64,000 nt of DNA from Polyangium spumosum (GTDB lineage: Bacteria > Myxococcota_A > Polyangia > Polyangiales > Polyangiaceae), in contig NZ_WJIE01000014.1 in the NCBI RefSeq assembly GCF_009649845.1, positions 159,063 to 223,062 of the forward strand, written 5' to 3'. A program made the translations under genes and the position numbers. Of this stretch, positions 17,350 to 25,845 are shown piece after piece; within the stretch, counting starts at the first letter, position 1; each line of letters begins with the position of its first letter. The notes under the pieces are model-generated. The model did no database searches. It was given only the letters and a program-made list of their open reading frames with translations, and was not told the origin of the DNA.

Positions 17350-19005
17350 TCACTTGCAGACCAGCTTGCCATTCTGGCAGGCGCCCGAACAGCACTCCGC
17401 GTCGTCCGCGCAGCTCTCGCCGACCGCCTTGCAGAGAGCGGCGCTGTCGTCGACGTCCGCCACGCTGCCGCCGAGGAGGTAGCCGAGCGCGTCCTTGACC
17501 TGCAGGAGGCCATGACCAAACGAAGCGTCGCGGCCGGCCGCGCCGAGGTCCATCGCCTTCGCGTTGAGCGCATTGCGGATCTGGGTGTTCGTCGCCGTCG
17601 ACCTCTGGCTCCAGAGGAGCGCGGCGGCGCCCGCGACGTGCGGCGTCGCCATCGACGTGCCATTCCACCACTCGTATCCCGAGCCCGGCTTGTCCCGGGT
17701 CGTACTCAGCTCGGCGGTCGCGCCGAGCCACTTCGCGAGGAGGTCCTTGCCGTCGTCCCCTCGCAGGGTGATCGCCGGGATCGTGCTCGTCACGCCCGCG
17801 CCGAGCGAGTCCCAGAACCAGCCGGAGACGGTGTTGTAGACGATCACGCCCCTGCCGCCGGCGCTCTGCACCTTCGCGACCTTGGTCGCGGCGGTGACCG
17901 TGCCACGCTTGCAAAGCACGATCTTGTTCGCCCACGCGGCGTTCATGGAATCGCACAGGCCGCCGTCGACGAGCGCGCCGGTGGCCTTCGTGATCGCCGC
18001 ACCCGTGATGAGCCCGCCGTCATCCACGTTCGAGCCCACGCTGATGCGCGGCGTCGCCCAGGGGACGGTCGAGAGCACCCCGACGCCCGGCGCGGCGATC
18101 TCGACGTCGGCATTACGCTGCGAGAAGCTGGCGAGCGCCTTGTTCGCGTCGACGGCCGCCACCGACACGACCGACGAATATCCGGCCGGATACAACGTCG
18201 ACGTGTTGCCGGCGTTGCCCGCGGCCGCGATCGAGAGGACGCCGGCGTTGTAGGCGCTCTGGAAAGCGAAGCTCTCGAAGAAGCTCGATCCCGAGCCGCC
18301 GAGGCTCATGTTGACGACCTTCGCGCCCGCACTCCTGCACCTGTCGAGCGCGTTCACGAGGGACGAAGCGTATGCCCAGGAGCAATTGTCGCCGAAGACG
18401 CGCACGATATATAGGGATACGTTTCTCGGGGCGACGCCGACGACGCCCCGCGTGTTGGCCGCCGCGGCGATGGTGCCGGCGACGTGCGTGCCGTGGCCGC
18501 AGCCGTCCACGTTCCAGGGTAGGTTGCCATTGTACCCGCTGACGGGGATGCCCTGGAGATCGGCGTGCCCGGTGTAGAGGCCCGAATCGATGATGCAGAC
18601 CTTCGTGCTAGCGGCGCTCAGCTCCGTGGGGTCCACGTCCGACGCCTGCACCAGATCGATGCCGTACGGCGGCCATTGCGTGGAGAGCTCGCGTCGCGGG
18701 TCGACCTCGATGTACTCGACGTTCGGGTTCTTGGCGATGGCTTGAACGGCCGGCTCGGGCAGCGTGACGGCGAGGGCGTCGTGGTCGGGCAGCTCGAGCT
18801 CGACCTGGCCGCCTCCGGCCGCCGCGAGCACCTCGCTTCGCTTGGAATAATTTTTGAACTTTACGATGTACCGGCCATCCGGGGAGAGGGCGGCCGGGGC
18901 GGTCCCCACGTCCTCCTCCGCGCCCTCGTCCGCGCCTTCTCCGCAAGCCAAGAGGCCAAACGAAAAGAGCACGCCAATGATTACACGTCCAAGCCTGTGT
19001 CTCAT
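17350..19005 (-). CDS. Secreted subtilisin-family (S8) serine protease lipoprotein
   Basis: The 551-residue product starts at MRHRLGR, chosen because AAGGA sits about seven bases upstream. It has a lipobox (FGLLAC), then an I9-type propeptide (RYIVKFKNY..VEYIEVDPRRE). The S8 triad is intact: VCIIDSGLY (Asp), CGHGTHVAGT (His) and WNGTSMATPHVAG (Ser). A PA-type insert lies between His and Ser (ALVDGGLC..IVLCKRGTVTAATKV..GVIVYNT). The C-terminus is a small Cys-rich knot, ESCADDAECCSGACQNG. It is expected to be processed outside the inner membrane and to digest proteins, fitting predatory myxobacteria. No partner gene is evident. Confidence 0.93.
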   Translation of the reverse strand: MRHRLGRVIIGVLFSFGLLACGEGADEGAEEDVGTAPAALSPDGRYIVKFKNYSKRSEVLAAAGGGQVELELPDHDALAVTLPEPAVQAIAKNPNVEYIEVDPRRELSTQWPPYGIDLVQASDVDPTELSAASTKVCIIDSGLYTGHADLQGIPVSGYNGNLPWNVDGCGHGTHVAGTIAAAANTRGVVGVAPRNVSLYIVRVFGDNCSWAYASSLVNALDRCRSAGAKVVNMSLGGSGSSFFESFAFQSAYNAGVLSIAAAGNAGNTSTLYPAGYSSVVSVAAVDANKALASFSQRNADVEIAAPGVGVLSTVPWATPRISVGSNVDDGGLITGAAITKATGALVDGGLCDSMNAAWANKIVLCKRGTVTAATKVAKVQSAGGRGVIVYNTVSGWFWDSLGAGVTSTIPAITLRGDDGKDLLAKWLGATAELSTTRDKPGSGYEWWNGTSMATPHVAGAAALLWSQRSTATNTQIRNALNAKAMDLGAAGRDASFGHGLLQVKDALGYLLGGSVADVDDSAALCKAVGESCADDAECCSGACQNGKLVCK

Positions 19006-19285
19006 GTCGGTTCCTTCCGGGATGGACGAATGCACGACGTCCGATCGATTCACGATCGACGTCGTGGTCGCCACGTCGAAGTCGACCACCAGGGCAAGGG
19101 ACTCTGCCCCGCAAATGCGATGTTAGCAACAATCCATGGCTCGACGAGGGAACCGCCCAGCGCGGTTCACCGCCGGAGCAAAAGCCCACGACGCAACCAT
19201 CCGGCCGCCCAGGGCCGTAGGTGCCCCGGCGTAAACGCGGAATTCTGGAGGGAATGCGGAAGTGCGATCAGGAAGCGCCGGGAGC

Positions 19286-19313
19286 GTGGCCCGCCTGCAC
19301 GCGGGCGGGCCAC
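19286..19313 (-). terminator. GC-rich stem-loop at the end of the 19.3-23.9 kb operon
   Basis: A perfect 10-bp inverted repeat (GTGGCCCGCC / GGCGGGCCAC, 8-base loop) lies about 30 bases downstream of the last gene of the minus-strand lipoprotein operon. There is no U-tract. It is the only notable structure in the 338-bp gap 19006-19343, apart from whatever promoter serves the protease gene. Confidence 0.5.
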
Positions 19314-19343
19314 GGATCCCCTGTCATTGTCGCCGAGCCGCCT

Positions 19344-20444
19344 TCATTGGCAGGCCATCCCCACCTCGTTCGCCGGACCGACATCGCCGAGCTGCGCCTC
19401 GACCATATCGAACCCGAGGCCCATGGAGATGCCGTCGCACGTCTTCGTCGGGTCCTGGCTGCCGTCGGTCAGGATGTCCGACGCCTGCCGGACCTGATTC
19501 ACGAGGTTATCGAACAGCGGATTGCCGCACAGGCTGAGCAGGGCGCCGATCTTGTTGACCTCGGCCACGAACTCCTCGGTGTTGAGCACGCCGCCGATCA
19601 TGCCGCTCGTCGCGCTCTTGCGATCGTCGGAGAGGTTCATGGTCATGCGCGCCGAGTACAAGGTCAGCTTGATCGACGTGCTGTCGTTCGCCGTCCGCAC
19701 CGGGACCGAGAGGATGACCTGCACGTTTTTCCCCGAATCGTAGAGCGTGCCCGTCACCGAGCTCTTCGGGAAGGTGATCGTCGTCGAGAGCGGATCCATC
19801 GGATCGCTGAGGAGCGCGGGCTCGACCGGCCACGTGTCCGTCCCGTCGAACTTGGGCATCGCGCCGAGCGCCGTACCGCCGAAGAGCAAGGTGTTGAGCG
19901 CCGGGGCGTCGCCCGACGCCGGCAGGCACTCCACCTTCGTCAGCGCGGTGAAATTGCCGTTCTGGATTCCATTGTTGACGTCCTGGACCCACGTCGGATA
20001 CAGCGAGAGGATCGTGGGCAGGAGGTTCTTGCCGAACGAATTGTCGATGCCGTCATCACCGTCCGGGTGCGCGTTCTGCGCCGAGCCGCCCGAGTTCGGC
20101 ATGCATACGTCGCTCGAGAGCCCGGTCGACACCTGGCCGTCGACGTTGAAGCCGAATTTCTTCCACTCCCCGCTGTTCCCCTCGCCGAAGAAGAGCTCAC
20201 GGACGGCGAACACCGTGCCCTCCTTCGTCGGGCAGCTCGCCACGGCGCCGCCGCCGCCGCCGTCGCCGCCCTCGCCGCCGCTGCCCGAGGAACTCGAGGA
20301 GGAGGTGCTCCCGCCCGCCCCGCCGCTGCCGCCCCTGCCGCCGGTGTTGTCGCTGTCCACGCCGCCGCCGCAGCCCACGGCCGCGGCGGTGATCACGGTG
20401 GTCACGAACGCGAGGGCCCAATGCATTCGATCCATTTTAAGCAT
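19344..20444 (-). CDS. Gly/Ser-linker lipoprotein, unknown function
   Basis: The 366-residue product has an n-region, a hydrophobic helix and the lipobox-like AAAVGC, then a disordered linker of Gly and Ser (NTGGRGGSGGAGG followed by a Ser run). A folded domain of about 300 residues follows with few Cys. Segments such as KEGTVFAVRELFFGEGNSG and DDGIDNSFGKNLLP recall myxobacterial surface lipoproteins, but there is no family I can name. It is the last gene of a minus-strand group with the VWA lipoprotein and the adhesin-like lipoprotein, 42 bases after the VWA stop. Probably outer-membrane anchored. Confidence 0.75.
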   Translation of the reverse strand: MLKMDRMHWALAFVTTVITAAAVGCGGGVDSDNTGGRGGSGGAGGSTSSSSSSGSGGEGGDGGGGGAVASCPTKEGTVFAVRELFFGEGNSGEWKKFGFNVDGQVSTGLSSDVCMPNSGGSAQNAHPDGDDGIDNSFGKNLLPTILSLYPTWVQDVNNGIQNGNFTALTKVECLPASGDAPALNTLLFGGTALGAMPKFDGTDTWPVEPALLSDPMDPLSTTITFPKSSVTGTLYDSGKNVQVILSVPVRTANDSTSIKLTLYSARMTMNLSDDRKSATSGMIGGVLNTEEFVAEVNKIGALLSLCGNPLFDNLVNQVRQASDILTDGSQDPTKTCDGISMGLGFDMVEAQLGDVGPANEVGMACQ

Positions 20445-20486
20445 GTCGTCCTACGTTTTCTTGGTTAAGGGTCGAGGGTCAAGCCA

Positions 20487-21602
20487 TCAATTGAGGACCG
20501 AGTTGCAGCCGAAGAGCACGTCGACCTTCGCGTTGAGGTCACCCTGCACCGTGGTGCAAGACGTGGGGCAGAGGATGATCTTCGTCGGATCCACGTTGTT
20601 GTCGTAGTACCAGCCAGGCAGATCGCTGCAGTCGCCGAGATCGTCGGCGCGGGGGATGATCTTCGGCGTGCCCACGCCCTTCGGCATGTACGTGAAGTTC
20701 ACCTCGTTCGGCTCGATCTCCATGCCGTTCGGCGCCTCCGGGATCTCGAAATCACAACCGAGCGCCTCCTGGCGGATCTCGGCCATCTTCGCGGCGAACT
20801 CGCTGATGTCCTGCGTGATGTCGTAGGCCTTGTTCGTCCCGCCGCCCACCGCGATCTTGTTGAGGGTCGCGATCTGCGAGCCGGCCACGCCGATGACATA
20901 GGTGCGCACGCCGTTGTAGTTGCGCGCGCTCTCGGCGATCGCCGCGATGTCGTCCACCGTCTTCGGCTCGCAGCCGAGGGGCTCGCCGTCGGTGGCGAGG
21001 ACGACGACGACCTTGTGCGTCGGGTTCGCCTCCTGGTGAGCGGTCGCCGCCGAGAGCACCCCCTTCAGCGCGCCCCAGGTCGGCGTGCCGATGCCCGTGG
21101 CGTCGAAGGGCATGGAGTTCGTCAAGGAAAACGCATTCTGCGGCAGCAGGCCGATGGGCACGTCGAGGAGCGCGTAATGCGTGGGGTTGCAGTCGTACGG
21201 CTCCTGGGTCGGGAAATAGACCATGCCGGCGCCGATGCCAATCGAAGCCGGATCGTTGAAGAACGTGTTCAGGGCCGATTTGGTCCCGTTCCACTTCCCG
21301 CCCGACATGCTGCCCGACTGGTCGATGAGGAAGATGATGTCGAGCGGGATGCGGCGGGCCTCCGCGTTCGTCGTGGCGCAGGCGCCGCCGTCCCCGCCGC
21401 CGCCGACACCCCCGTCGATGTCGAATCCCCCGGCGCCACCCGCGCCGCTCCCGCCGGCGCCGCCCTCGCCGGAGGAGCTACTGCTGGGGTTGCCCGTCGT
21501 CTCCCCGTTGTTCCCCGTGGCGCACCCTCCCCACGCGGCGGCGACGCAGGTCAGGGTGAGCGACGCAAAGATAAGCCTATGAAGCTTCGTACTGCAACGC
21601 AT
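20487..21602 (-). CDS. VWA-domain lipoprotein
   Basis: The 371-residue product starts at MRCSTKL; upstream in-frame sequence is the shadow of the neighbouring gene, and GAGG precedes this ATG. A signal peptide with WGGC lipobox is followed by a Ser/Gly linker and, from about residue 85, a von Willebrand factor A domain. The MIDAS motif is complete: DQSGSMSGG, a Thr in GIGTPTWG, and ATDGEP. VWA domains bind proteins through a metal ion. The C-terminal part has paired Cys (LGCDFEIPEAP, CSDLPGWYY, CPTSC). It lies ten bases after the adhesin-like gene, so co-transcription is very likely; a role in surface adhesion is inference. Confidence 0.88.
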   Translation of the reverse strand: MRCSTKLHRLIFASLTLTCVAAAWGGCATGNNGETTGNPSSSSSGEGGAGGSGAGGAGGFDIDGGVGGGGDGGACATTNAEARRIPLDIIFLIDQSGSMSGGKWNGTKSALNTFFNDPASIGIGAGMVYFPTQEPYDCNPTHYALLDVPIGLLPQNAFSLTNSMPFDATGIGTPTWGALKGVLSAATAHQEANPTHKVVVVLATDGEPLGCEPKTVDDIAAIAESARNYNGVRTYVIGVAGSQIATLNKIAVGGGTNKAYDITQDISEFAAKMAEIRQEALGCDFEIPEAPNGMEIEPNEVNFTYMPKGVGTPKIIPRADDLGDCSDLPGWYYDNNVDPTKIILCPTSCTTVQGDLNAKVDVLFGCNSVLN

Positions 21603-21612
21603 GGACTGCCCC

Positions 21613-23877
21613 TCACTCGATGAAGATATCGTCGATGTAGACACCGGGGTGGGTCCCGGAAGAATCGCTCTGGAAGCCGAAGCGCAGGCGGACGACCTGA
21701 CCCGCATAAGCCGAGAGATCGGCCTGGAAGAGCTGCCAGCCGAGCGCGGACTGGTTCCCACCCCACGCGGGCTGGGTGGCGATGGTCAGCGGGTACGGCG
21801 GCAAGACGCTGTTCAGGACCGAATAGGTCATCCCGCCGTCGGTGCTGATCTTCAGGTTGACGCCGTCGTACGTCGAGCCCTCGGTATGGAGCCACATCCG
21901 GAACGTCAGCTTCGGGTTCGCCGAGGCCGTGAGGTCGATGTCGGGTGACGTCGCGGTCGTCCCCGCCCACGTCTGAAGGACGTTGTAATTGCTGGCGAGC
22001 TGCGTGGCGAGGCACTGCGTCCCGACGTATGCGGTCGCGGGGCCGACGCTCGAGGGGACGCCGCACTGCCAATCGCCGGTCAACGTCCAGCCGTCCGGGC
22101 ACGCGCCCTCGAAGCTCGTGTAGTACGCATTCGACTTGACGTTGAAGGTGAACGTCTTCTCCGCGTAGTTCGAGGGCAACATCGGCTCCTCCGCGACGCG
22201 CACGGTGACCGTCACCGGCCCGGCCTCCGCCGCCGAGGGCGTGCCCCCGAGCAAACCGGTCGCCGGATCGATGGTCATCCAGGCCGTGTTCTGGCCGCCG
22301 GGCTTGATGCTCCAGAGCGCGTTCGCCGTGCCGCCCACCTTGGCGATCTGCGCCGAATAGGCCATCCCCGCATACACGTCCGGCAGCGGCGACGTCGTGG
22401 TGATATAGGTCGGGATCTGCAGCGGCTCGGCGACGACGACCTCGTCGACGTAGACGCCCGGGAAGACCGTGGCGCCGTCGCTGCGGAACGCGAAGCGCAG
22501 GATGACCGTCTGTCCGGCATAGGCGCTCAGATCCGCCATATAAGGCTGCCAGCCCACCCCCGACTGATCACCGCCCCACGCGGGCTGGCTGAGGATGTTC
22601 AGGCTGTAGGCCGGCGTCACGGCCGTGACCGTCGAGAAGCTCTGCCCGCCGTTCGTGCTGACCTTCAGGTTCCAGCCGTCGAACGAGCCGCCCTCCGTGT
22701 GGACCCAGGCCCAGAAGGAGACCATCGGGCTCGTCGCCCCGGTCAGGTCGATGGGCGGCGAGCTCGCGACGGCGGACGTGAAGAGCTGATTGACGTGGTA
22801 CAGGCCGGCGACCTGCGTGGCGAGGACGCCGCTGCCGATGTGCGCCGAGGCCGGCCCCACGTTATCGGGCGTGCCGCACTCCCAGTCGCCGCCGAAGGTC
22901 CAGTCGCTCGGGCAGACCTCGAAGCCCTCGTGGAGGTACGTCGAGCAGGTCGTGACCGGGCCGCCGCCCTCGCAAGCGCCGGCCACGCATTGCTCGCCGC
23001 TGGTGCAAGCGTTGTAGTCGTTGCACGGGCTGCCATTGGCCGCGAGCGAGGCGAGGCACTCGCCTTTCACGTCGCACGAGCCCACCTGGCACTCGGCGAT
23101 GCCGTCGGTGCAGGTGGTGCCGACCGGCGCGGGCGCCGGGGAGCAGAGGCCGTTCGCGGGGTCGCACTCGCCTCGCTGGCAGCCGACGTTGAGCGCCGAG
23201 CAATCCTTGGGCGCGCCGCCCACGCATTGCCCGGACGAGCACCGCCGGTTGACGGTGCAAAGGTCGCCCGTGAGCACGCACGGGACGTTGTCCTTGGTGG
23301 GGTCGGGTTTACCGACGCACTTGCCCGTGGCCGGATCGCAGGACACCTGGTTGCACTCGCTCAGCGGCGAGAACGTGCAGTCCTTGGGCTCGCCCACGCA
23401 CTGACCGATCTTGCATACGCCGTTGATCTGGCAGAGGTCCTTCGGGCTGCACGGCGTCCCGTCGTTCACCGGCAGGGTGTCGCAGGACTTCAATTCTTCG
23501 TAGCAAATGATCGACGAGCACTCCGGGTTCGTGATCCCGCAGGTGTTCTGGGTGCCGCCGACGCACGTGCCGTTGTCGCAGGTGTCGTTCGTGGTGCAGA
23601 ACTTCCCGTCGTCGCAGCCGGTGCCCTTCGGCGCGGGGACCACGACGCAGGTGTTCAGCGGACCGGCCACCTGCCCGGTGTTGCACACCGCGACCATGCA
23701 CTGCGGCGTCTCGAACTTCGAGCAGTCCACGCCGCAAGGCCCGAGATCCGGCCCCGCGTCTTCTTCGACGGGGCCAGCATCTTCGCTGATGGGTACCTCG
23801 CCCACGGTGCAGCTCGCGAGCATCCAGGTCACCGGGAGCAAGAGCAAAGGAAGAAAGTTTCTGATGCGACCGTGCAT
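21613..23877 (-). CDS. Adhesin-like lipoprotein with Cys-rich repeats and two MAM/choice-of-anchor-type domains
   Basis: The 754-residue product starts at MHGRIRNF (a start five codons earlier is possible). The signal peptide ends in a lipobox (TWMLASC). Residues about 30-310 hold Cys-rich repeats with DDGKFCTTNDTC and NGTCVGG signatures, similar to slime-mould-type CTDC repeats. Two homologous beta-sandwich domains follow, about 312-482 and 585-754. Each has a D-W-(x)-GDW.CG start, a PAWGG.QS.(L/V)GWQ motif and a (F/H)PGVY(V/I)D(E/D) end, as in MAM-like domains. An Ig-like linker (TGLLGGTPSAAEAG) separates them. It looks like a cell-surface binding protein and begins an operon with the VWA lipoprotein. 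Confidence 0.85.
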   Translation of the reverse strand: MHGRIRNFLPLLLLPVTWMLASCTVGEVPISEDAGPVEEDAGPDLGPCGVDCSKFETPQCMVAVCNTGQVAGPLNTCVVVPAPKGTGCDDGKFCTTNDTCDNGTCVGGTQNTCGITNPECSSIICYEELKSCDTLPVNDGTPCSPKDLCQINGVCKIGQCVGEPKDCTFSPLSECNQVSCDPATGKCVGKPDPTKDNVPCVLTGDLCTVNRRCSSGQCVGGAPKDCSALNVGCQRGECDPANGLCSPAPAPVGTTCTDGIAECQVGSCDVKGECLASLAANGSPCNDYNACTSGEQCVAGACEGGGPVTTCSTYLHEGFEVCPSDWTFGGDWECGTPDNVGPASAHIGSGVLATQVAGLYHVNQLFTSAVASSPPIDLTGATSPMVSFWAWVHTEGGSFDGWNLKVSTNGGQSFSTVTAVTPAYSLNILSQPAWGGDQSGVGWQPYMADLSAYAGQTVILRFAFRSDGATVFPGVYVDEVVVAEPLQIPTYITTTSPLPDVYAGMAYSAQIAKVGGTANALWSIKPGGQNTAWMTIDPATGLLGGTPSAAEAGPVTVTVRVAEEPMLPSNYAEKTFTFNVKSNAYYTSFEGACPDGWTLTGDWQCGVPSSVGPATAYVGTQCLATQLASNYNVLQTWAGTTATSPDIDLTASANPKLTFRMWLHTEGSTYDGVNLKISTDGGMTYSVLNSVLPPYPLTIATQPAWGGNQSALGWQLFQADLSAYAGQVVRLRFGFQSDSSGTHPGVYIDDIFIE

Positions 23878-24172
23878 AACCTCGTCATCCATGTACCACA
23901 CCTTGAAGCCGCGCGGGTACAGGGAGCAGGCCATTTCTTGCTGTACCCCCCGCCTCCGGGCCCCGAGCACGGATCTGTTCTTGATTTTTCCCCCGACTTG
24001 TGCTCGCCGCCGGCCAGCCGAGCGCCGACGACGCGCGATCGCGGGGGGCACGCGCGCGGCGAGCCCCCCACCGGCGCCCCGGATTTCCGTTTGGCCGGCA
24101 AGTCTCCGATTGGGCCGTCGAAATGGCTCTCACCAGCGCGCCGGCGAAGCCGAGACCGGCGGGGGCGAGGCC

Positions 24173-24200
24173 TTGACAGGGCCGGCTCCGGACACAGGAT
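24173..24200 (+). promoter_or_regulatory. Putative sigma-70-type promoter of the 83-residue protein gene
   Basis: TTGACA (24173-24178) is followed after 16 bases by CAGGAT (24195-24200). Transcription would start near 24207, leaving a leader of only about five bases before the ATG at 24212. The rest of the 334-bp gap 23878-24211 shows no other clear signal. Confidence 0.4.
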
Positions 24201-24211
24201 GTGCAGCCCGA

Positions 24212-24463
24212 ATGAGCACCCAGGCCTCCCTTCACCTCGCCCGAGCCAGCAAAGCCGCGAAGCTGATGAAGGAGGCTACCTCGCAGGAAGAAGCTGCGCT
24301 CTTGCTGGAGGCGGGCCTCTACGAGCTGAACGCGGCCCTCGCCGCGGCGCCGAAGGCGATCGCCGAGCGCGTTCAGCGTGTGGTGAACGACATCGCCCGG
24401 CAGATGATGAGCGTCGTCCACGAGGATGTGCTCACCGAGGCGGTCGAGGCGGCGCAGGCCTGA
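24212..24463 (+). CDS. Small helical hypothetical protein
   Basis: This 83-residue, Ala/Glu-rich, apparently all-helical soluble protein has three predicted amphipathic helices (ASLHLARASKAAKLMKEA, EEAALLLEAGLYELNAAL and the C-terminal half) and no Cys or Trp. I recognise no family. The start is the first ATG after a TTGACA promoter-like element; a near-leaderless mRNA would explain the lack of a good ribosome site. It is followed 62 bases later by the MFS transporter on the same strand. Confidence 0.6.
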   Translation: MSTQASLHLARASKAAKLMKEATSQEEAALLLEAGLYELNAALAAAPKAIAERVQRVVNDIARQMMSVVHEDVLTEAVEAAQA

Positions 24464-24525
24464 CGGGCGCGGCGGTCCTGGAGGGCGCCGTCGATAGGGG
24501 CCCGTCCACCGAAGAAGCGTCACCC

Positions 24526-25761
24526 ATGTCATCCATTCATGCCACGCATGTCGCCGACGCTCCGACCGGGGCCGAGCTCTCGCGTTCGCTCGTGCTCCTC
24601 CTGGCCGCCGGCGCCGGGCTGAGCGTCGCGTCGCTCTATTACAGTCAGCCGATGCTCGGGGTGCTCGGCGCGGAGCTCCACGCCGACGACCGGCTCGTGG
24701 GCCTCTTGCCGATGGCGACGCAGCTCGGTTATGCCCTGGGGATCTTGCTGCTCGCCCCCTTGGGCGACCGCTACGACCGGCGCCTCATCATCCTGGCGAA
24801 GGCCGCGTTGCTCTCCTTGGCGCTCCTCGTGGGCGGCTTCGCCCCGGGGGTCGGCTCGCTGCTCGGGGCGAGCCTGGCCGTCGGGCTGACGGCGACGCTC
24901 GCGCAGGACATCGTGCCGGCCGCCGCGACCCTGGCGCCGGAATCGCAACGCGGCAAGGTCGTGGGCACGGTCATGACCGGCCTGCTCCTCGGCATCCTGC
25001 TCTCGCGCGTGGTCAGCGGCCTCGTGGCCGAACATCTCGGCTGGCGCGCCGTGTACATCGCCGCCTCGGCGGGCATTGCGATGATCGGCGTCGTCACGTG
25101 GCGGGGCCTGCCGCGTTTCGCGCCCACGACCCAGCTCGGTTATCGCGCCTTGATGGGCTCGCTGGTCGCGTTATGGCGCCGTTACCCGGCGCTGCGCCAG
25201 GCGACGCTCTCGCAGGCATTGCTGTCTCTCGGCTTCAGCGCCTTCTGGTCGACGCTCGCGGTCATGCTGCGCGAGAGCTTCCACCTGGGCAGCGCCGCCG
25301 CCGGCGCGTTCGGGCTGGCCGGCGCGGCGGGCGCCCTCGCCGCGCCGCTGGCCGGGCGTCTCTCCGACCGACGCGGACCGGAGCTCGTCACGCGCCTCGG
25401 CGCAGGGTTGACCGCGGTGTCGTTCGCGAGCATGGGGCTCTCCCCCCTCTTGCCGACCCCGGCGCAGCTCGGCCTGCTCCTCGTCGCCGCGATCGGCTTC
25501 GACTTCGGCATCCAGGCCTCGCTGATCGCGCACCAGACCCTGGTGTATGGCATCGAGCCCGGCGCGCGGAGCCGCCTGAACGCGCTCCTCGTGACCGGTA
25601 TGTTCATCGGCATGGCCGCAGGCGCGGCGCTCGGCAGCGTGGCGCTCTCGCAATGGGGCTGGATGGGCGTCGTCGCGCTCTCGACGGCGGCCTCCATCGC
25701 CGCGCTGGCAGCGCGGATGTCAGGTCGAACGGGCACGGAGCGCGGCGCGGCGCGCACGTGA
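24526..25761 (+). CDS. Major facilitator superfamily transporter
   Basis: The 411-residue inner-membrane protein has about 12 hydrophobic segments. Typical MFS features include the loop 2-3 motif LGDRYDRRLIIL (GDrxGRR-like) and the first-helix motif SLYYSQPMLG seen in the YnfM/arabinose-efflux-like family. The equivalent second-half loop is LAGRLSDRRGPELV. It probably acts as a proton-driven exporter of small molecules; substrate unknown. The start is the ATG of MSSIHATH; no strong ribosome site is seen. Neighbours do not suggest a substrate. Confidence 0.9.
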   Translation: MSSIHATHVADAPTGAELSRSLVLLLAAGAGLSVASLYYSQPMLGVLGAELHADDRLVGLLPMATQLGYALGILLLAPLGDRYDRRLIILAKAALLSLALLVGGFAPGVGSLLGASLAVGLTATLAQDIVPAAATLAPESQRGKVVGTVMTGLLLGILLSRVVSGLVAEHLGWRAVYIAASAGIAMIGVVTWRGLPRFAPTTQLGYRALMGSLVALWRRYPALRQATLSQALLSLGFSAFWSTLAVMLRESFHLGSAAAGAFGLAGAAGALAAPLAGRLSDRRGPELVTRLGAGLTAVSFASMGLSPLLPTPAQLGLLLVAAIGFDFGIQASLIAHQTLVYGIEPGARSRLNALLVTGMFIGMAAGAALGSVALSQWGWMGVVALSTAASIAALAARMSGRTGTERGAART

Positions 25762-25845
25762 CCGCGGCGCCGCGGCTCACCTCGGCGAGCTCGTTCGCGG
25801 ACCGGCGTTGTCGTCCTGCGGCGGCGCGCGTAAGGTGCGCGGCCC

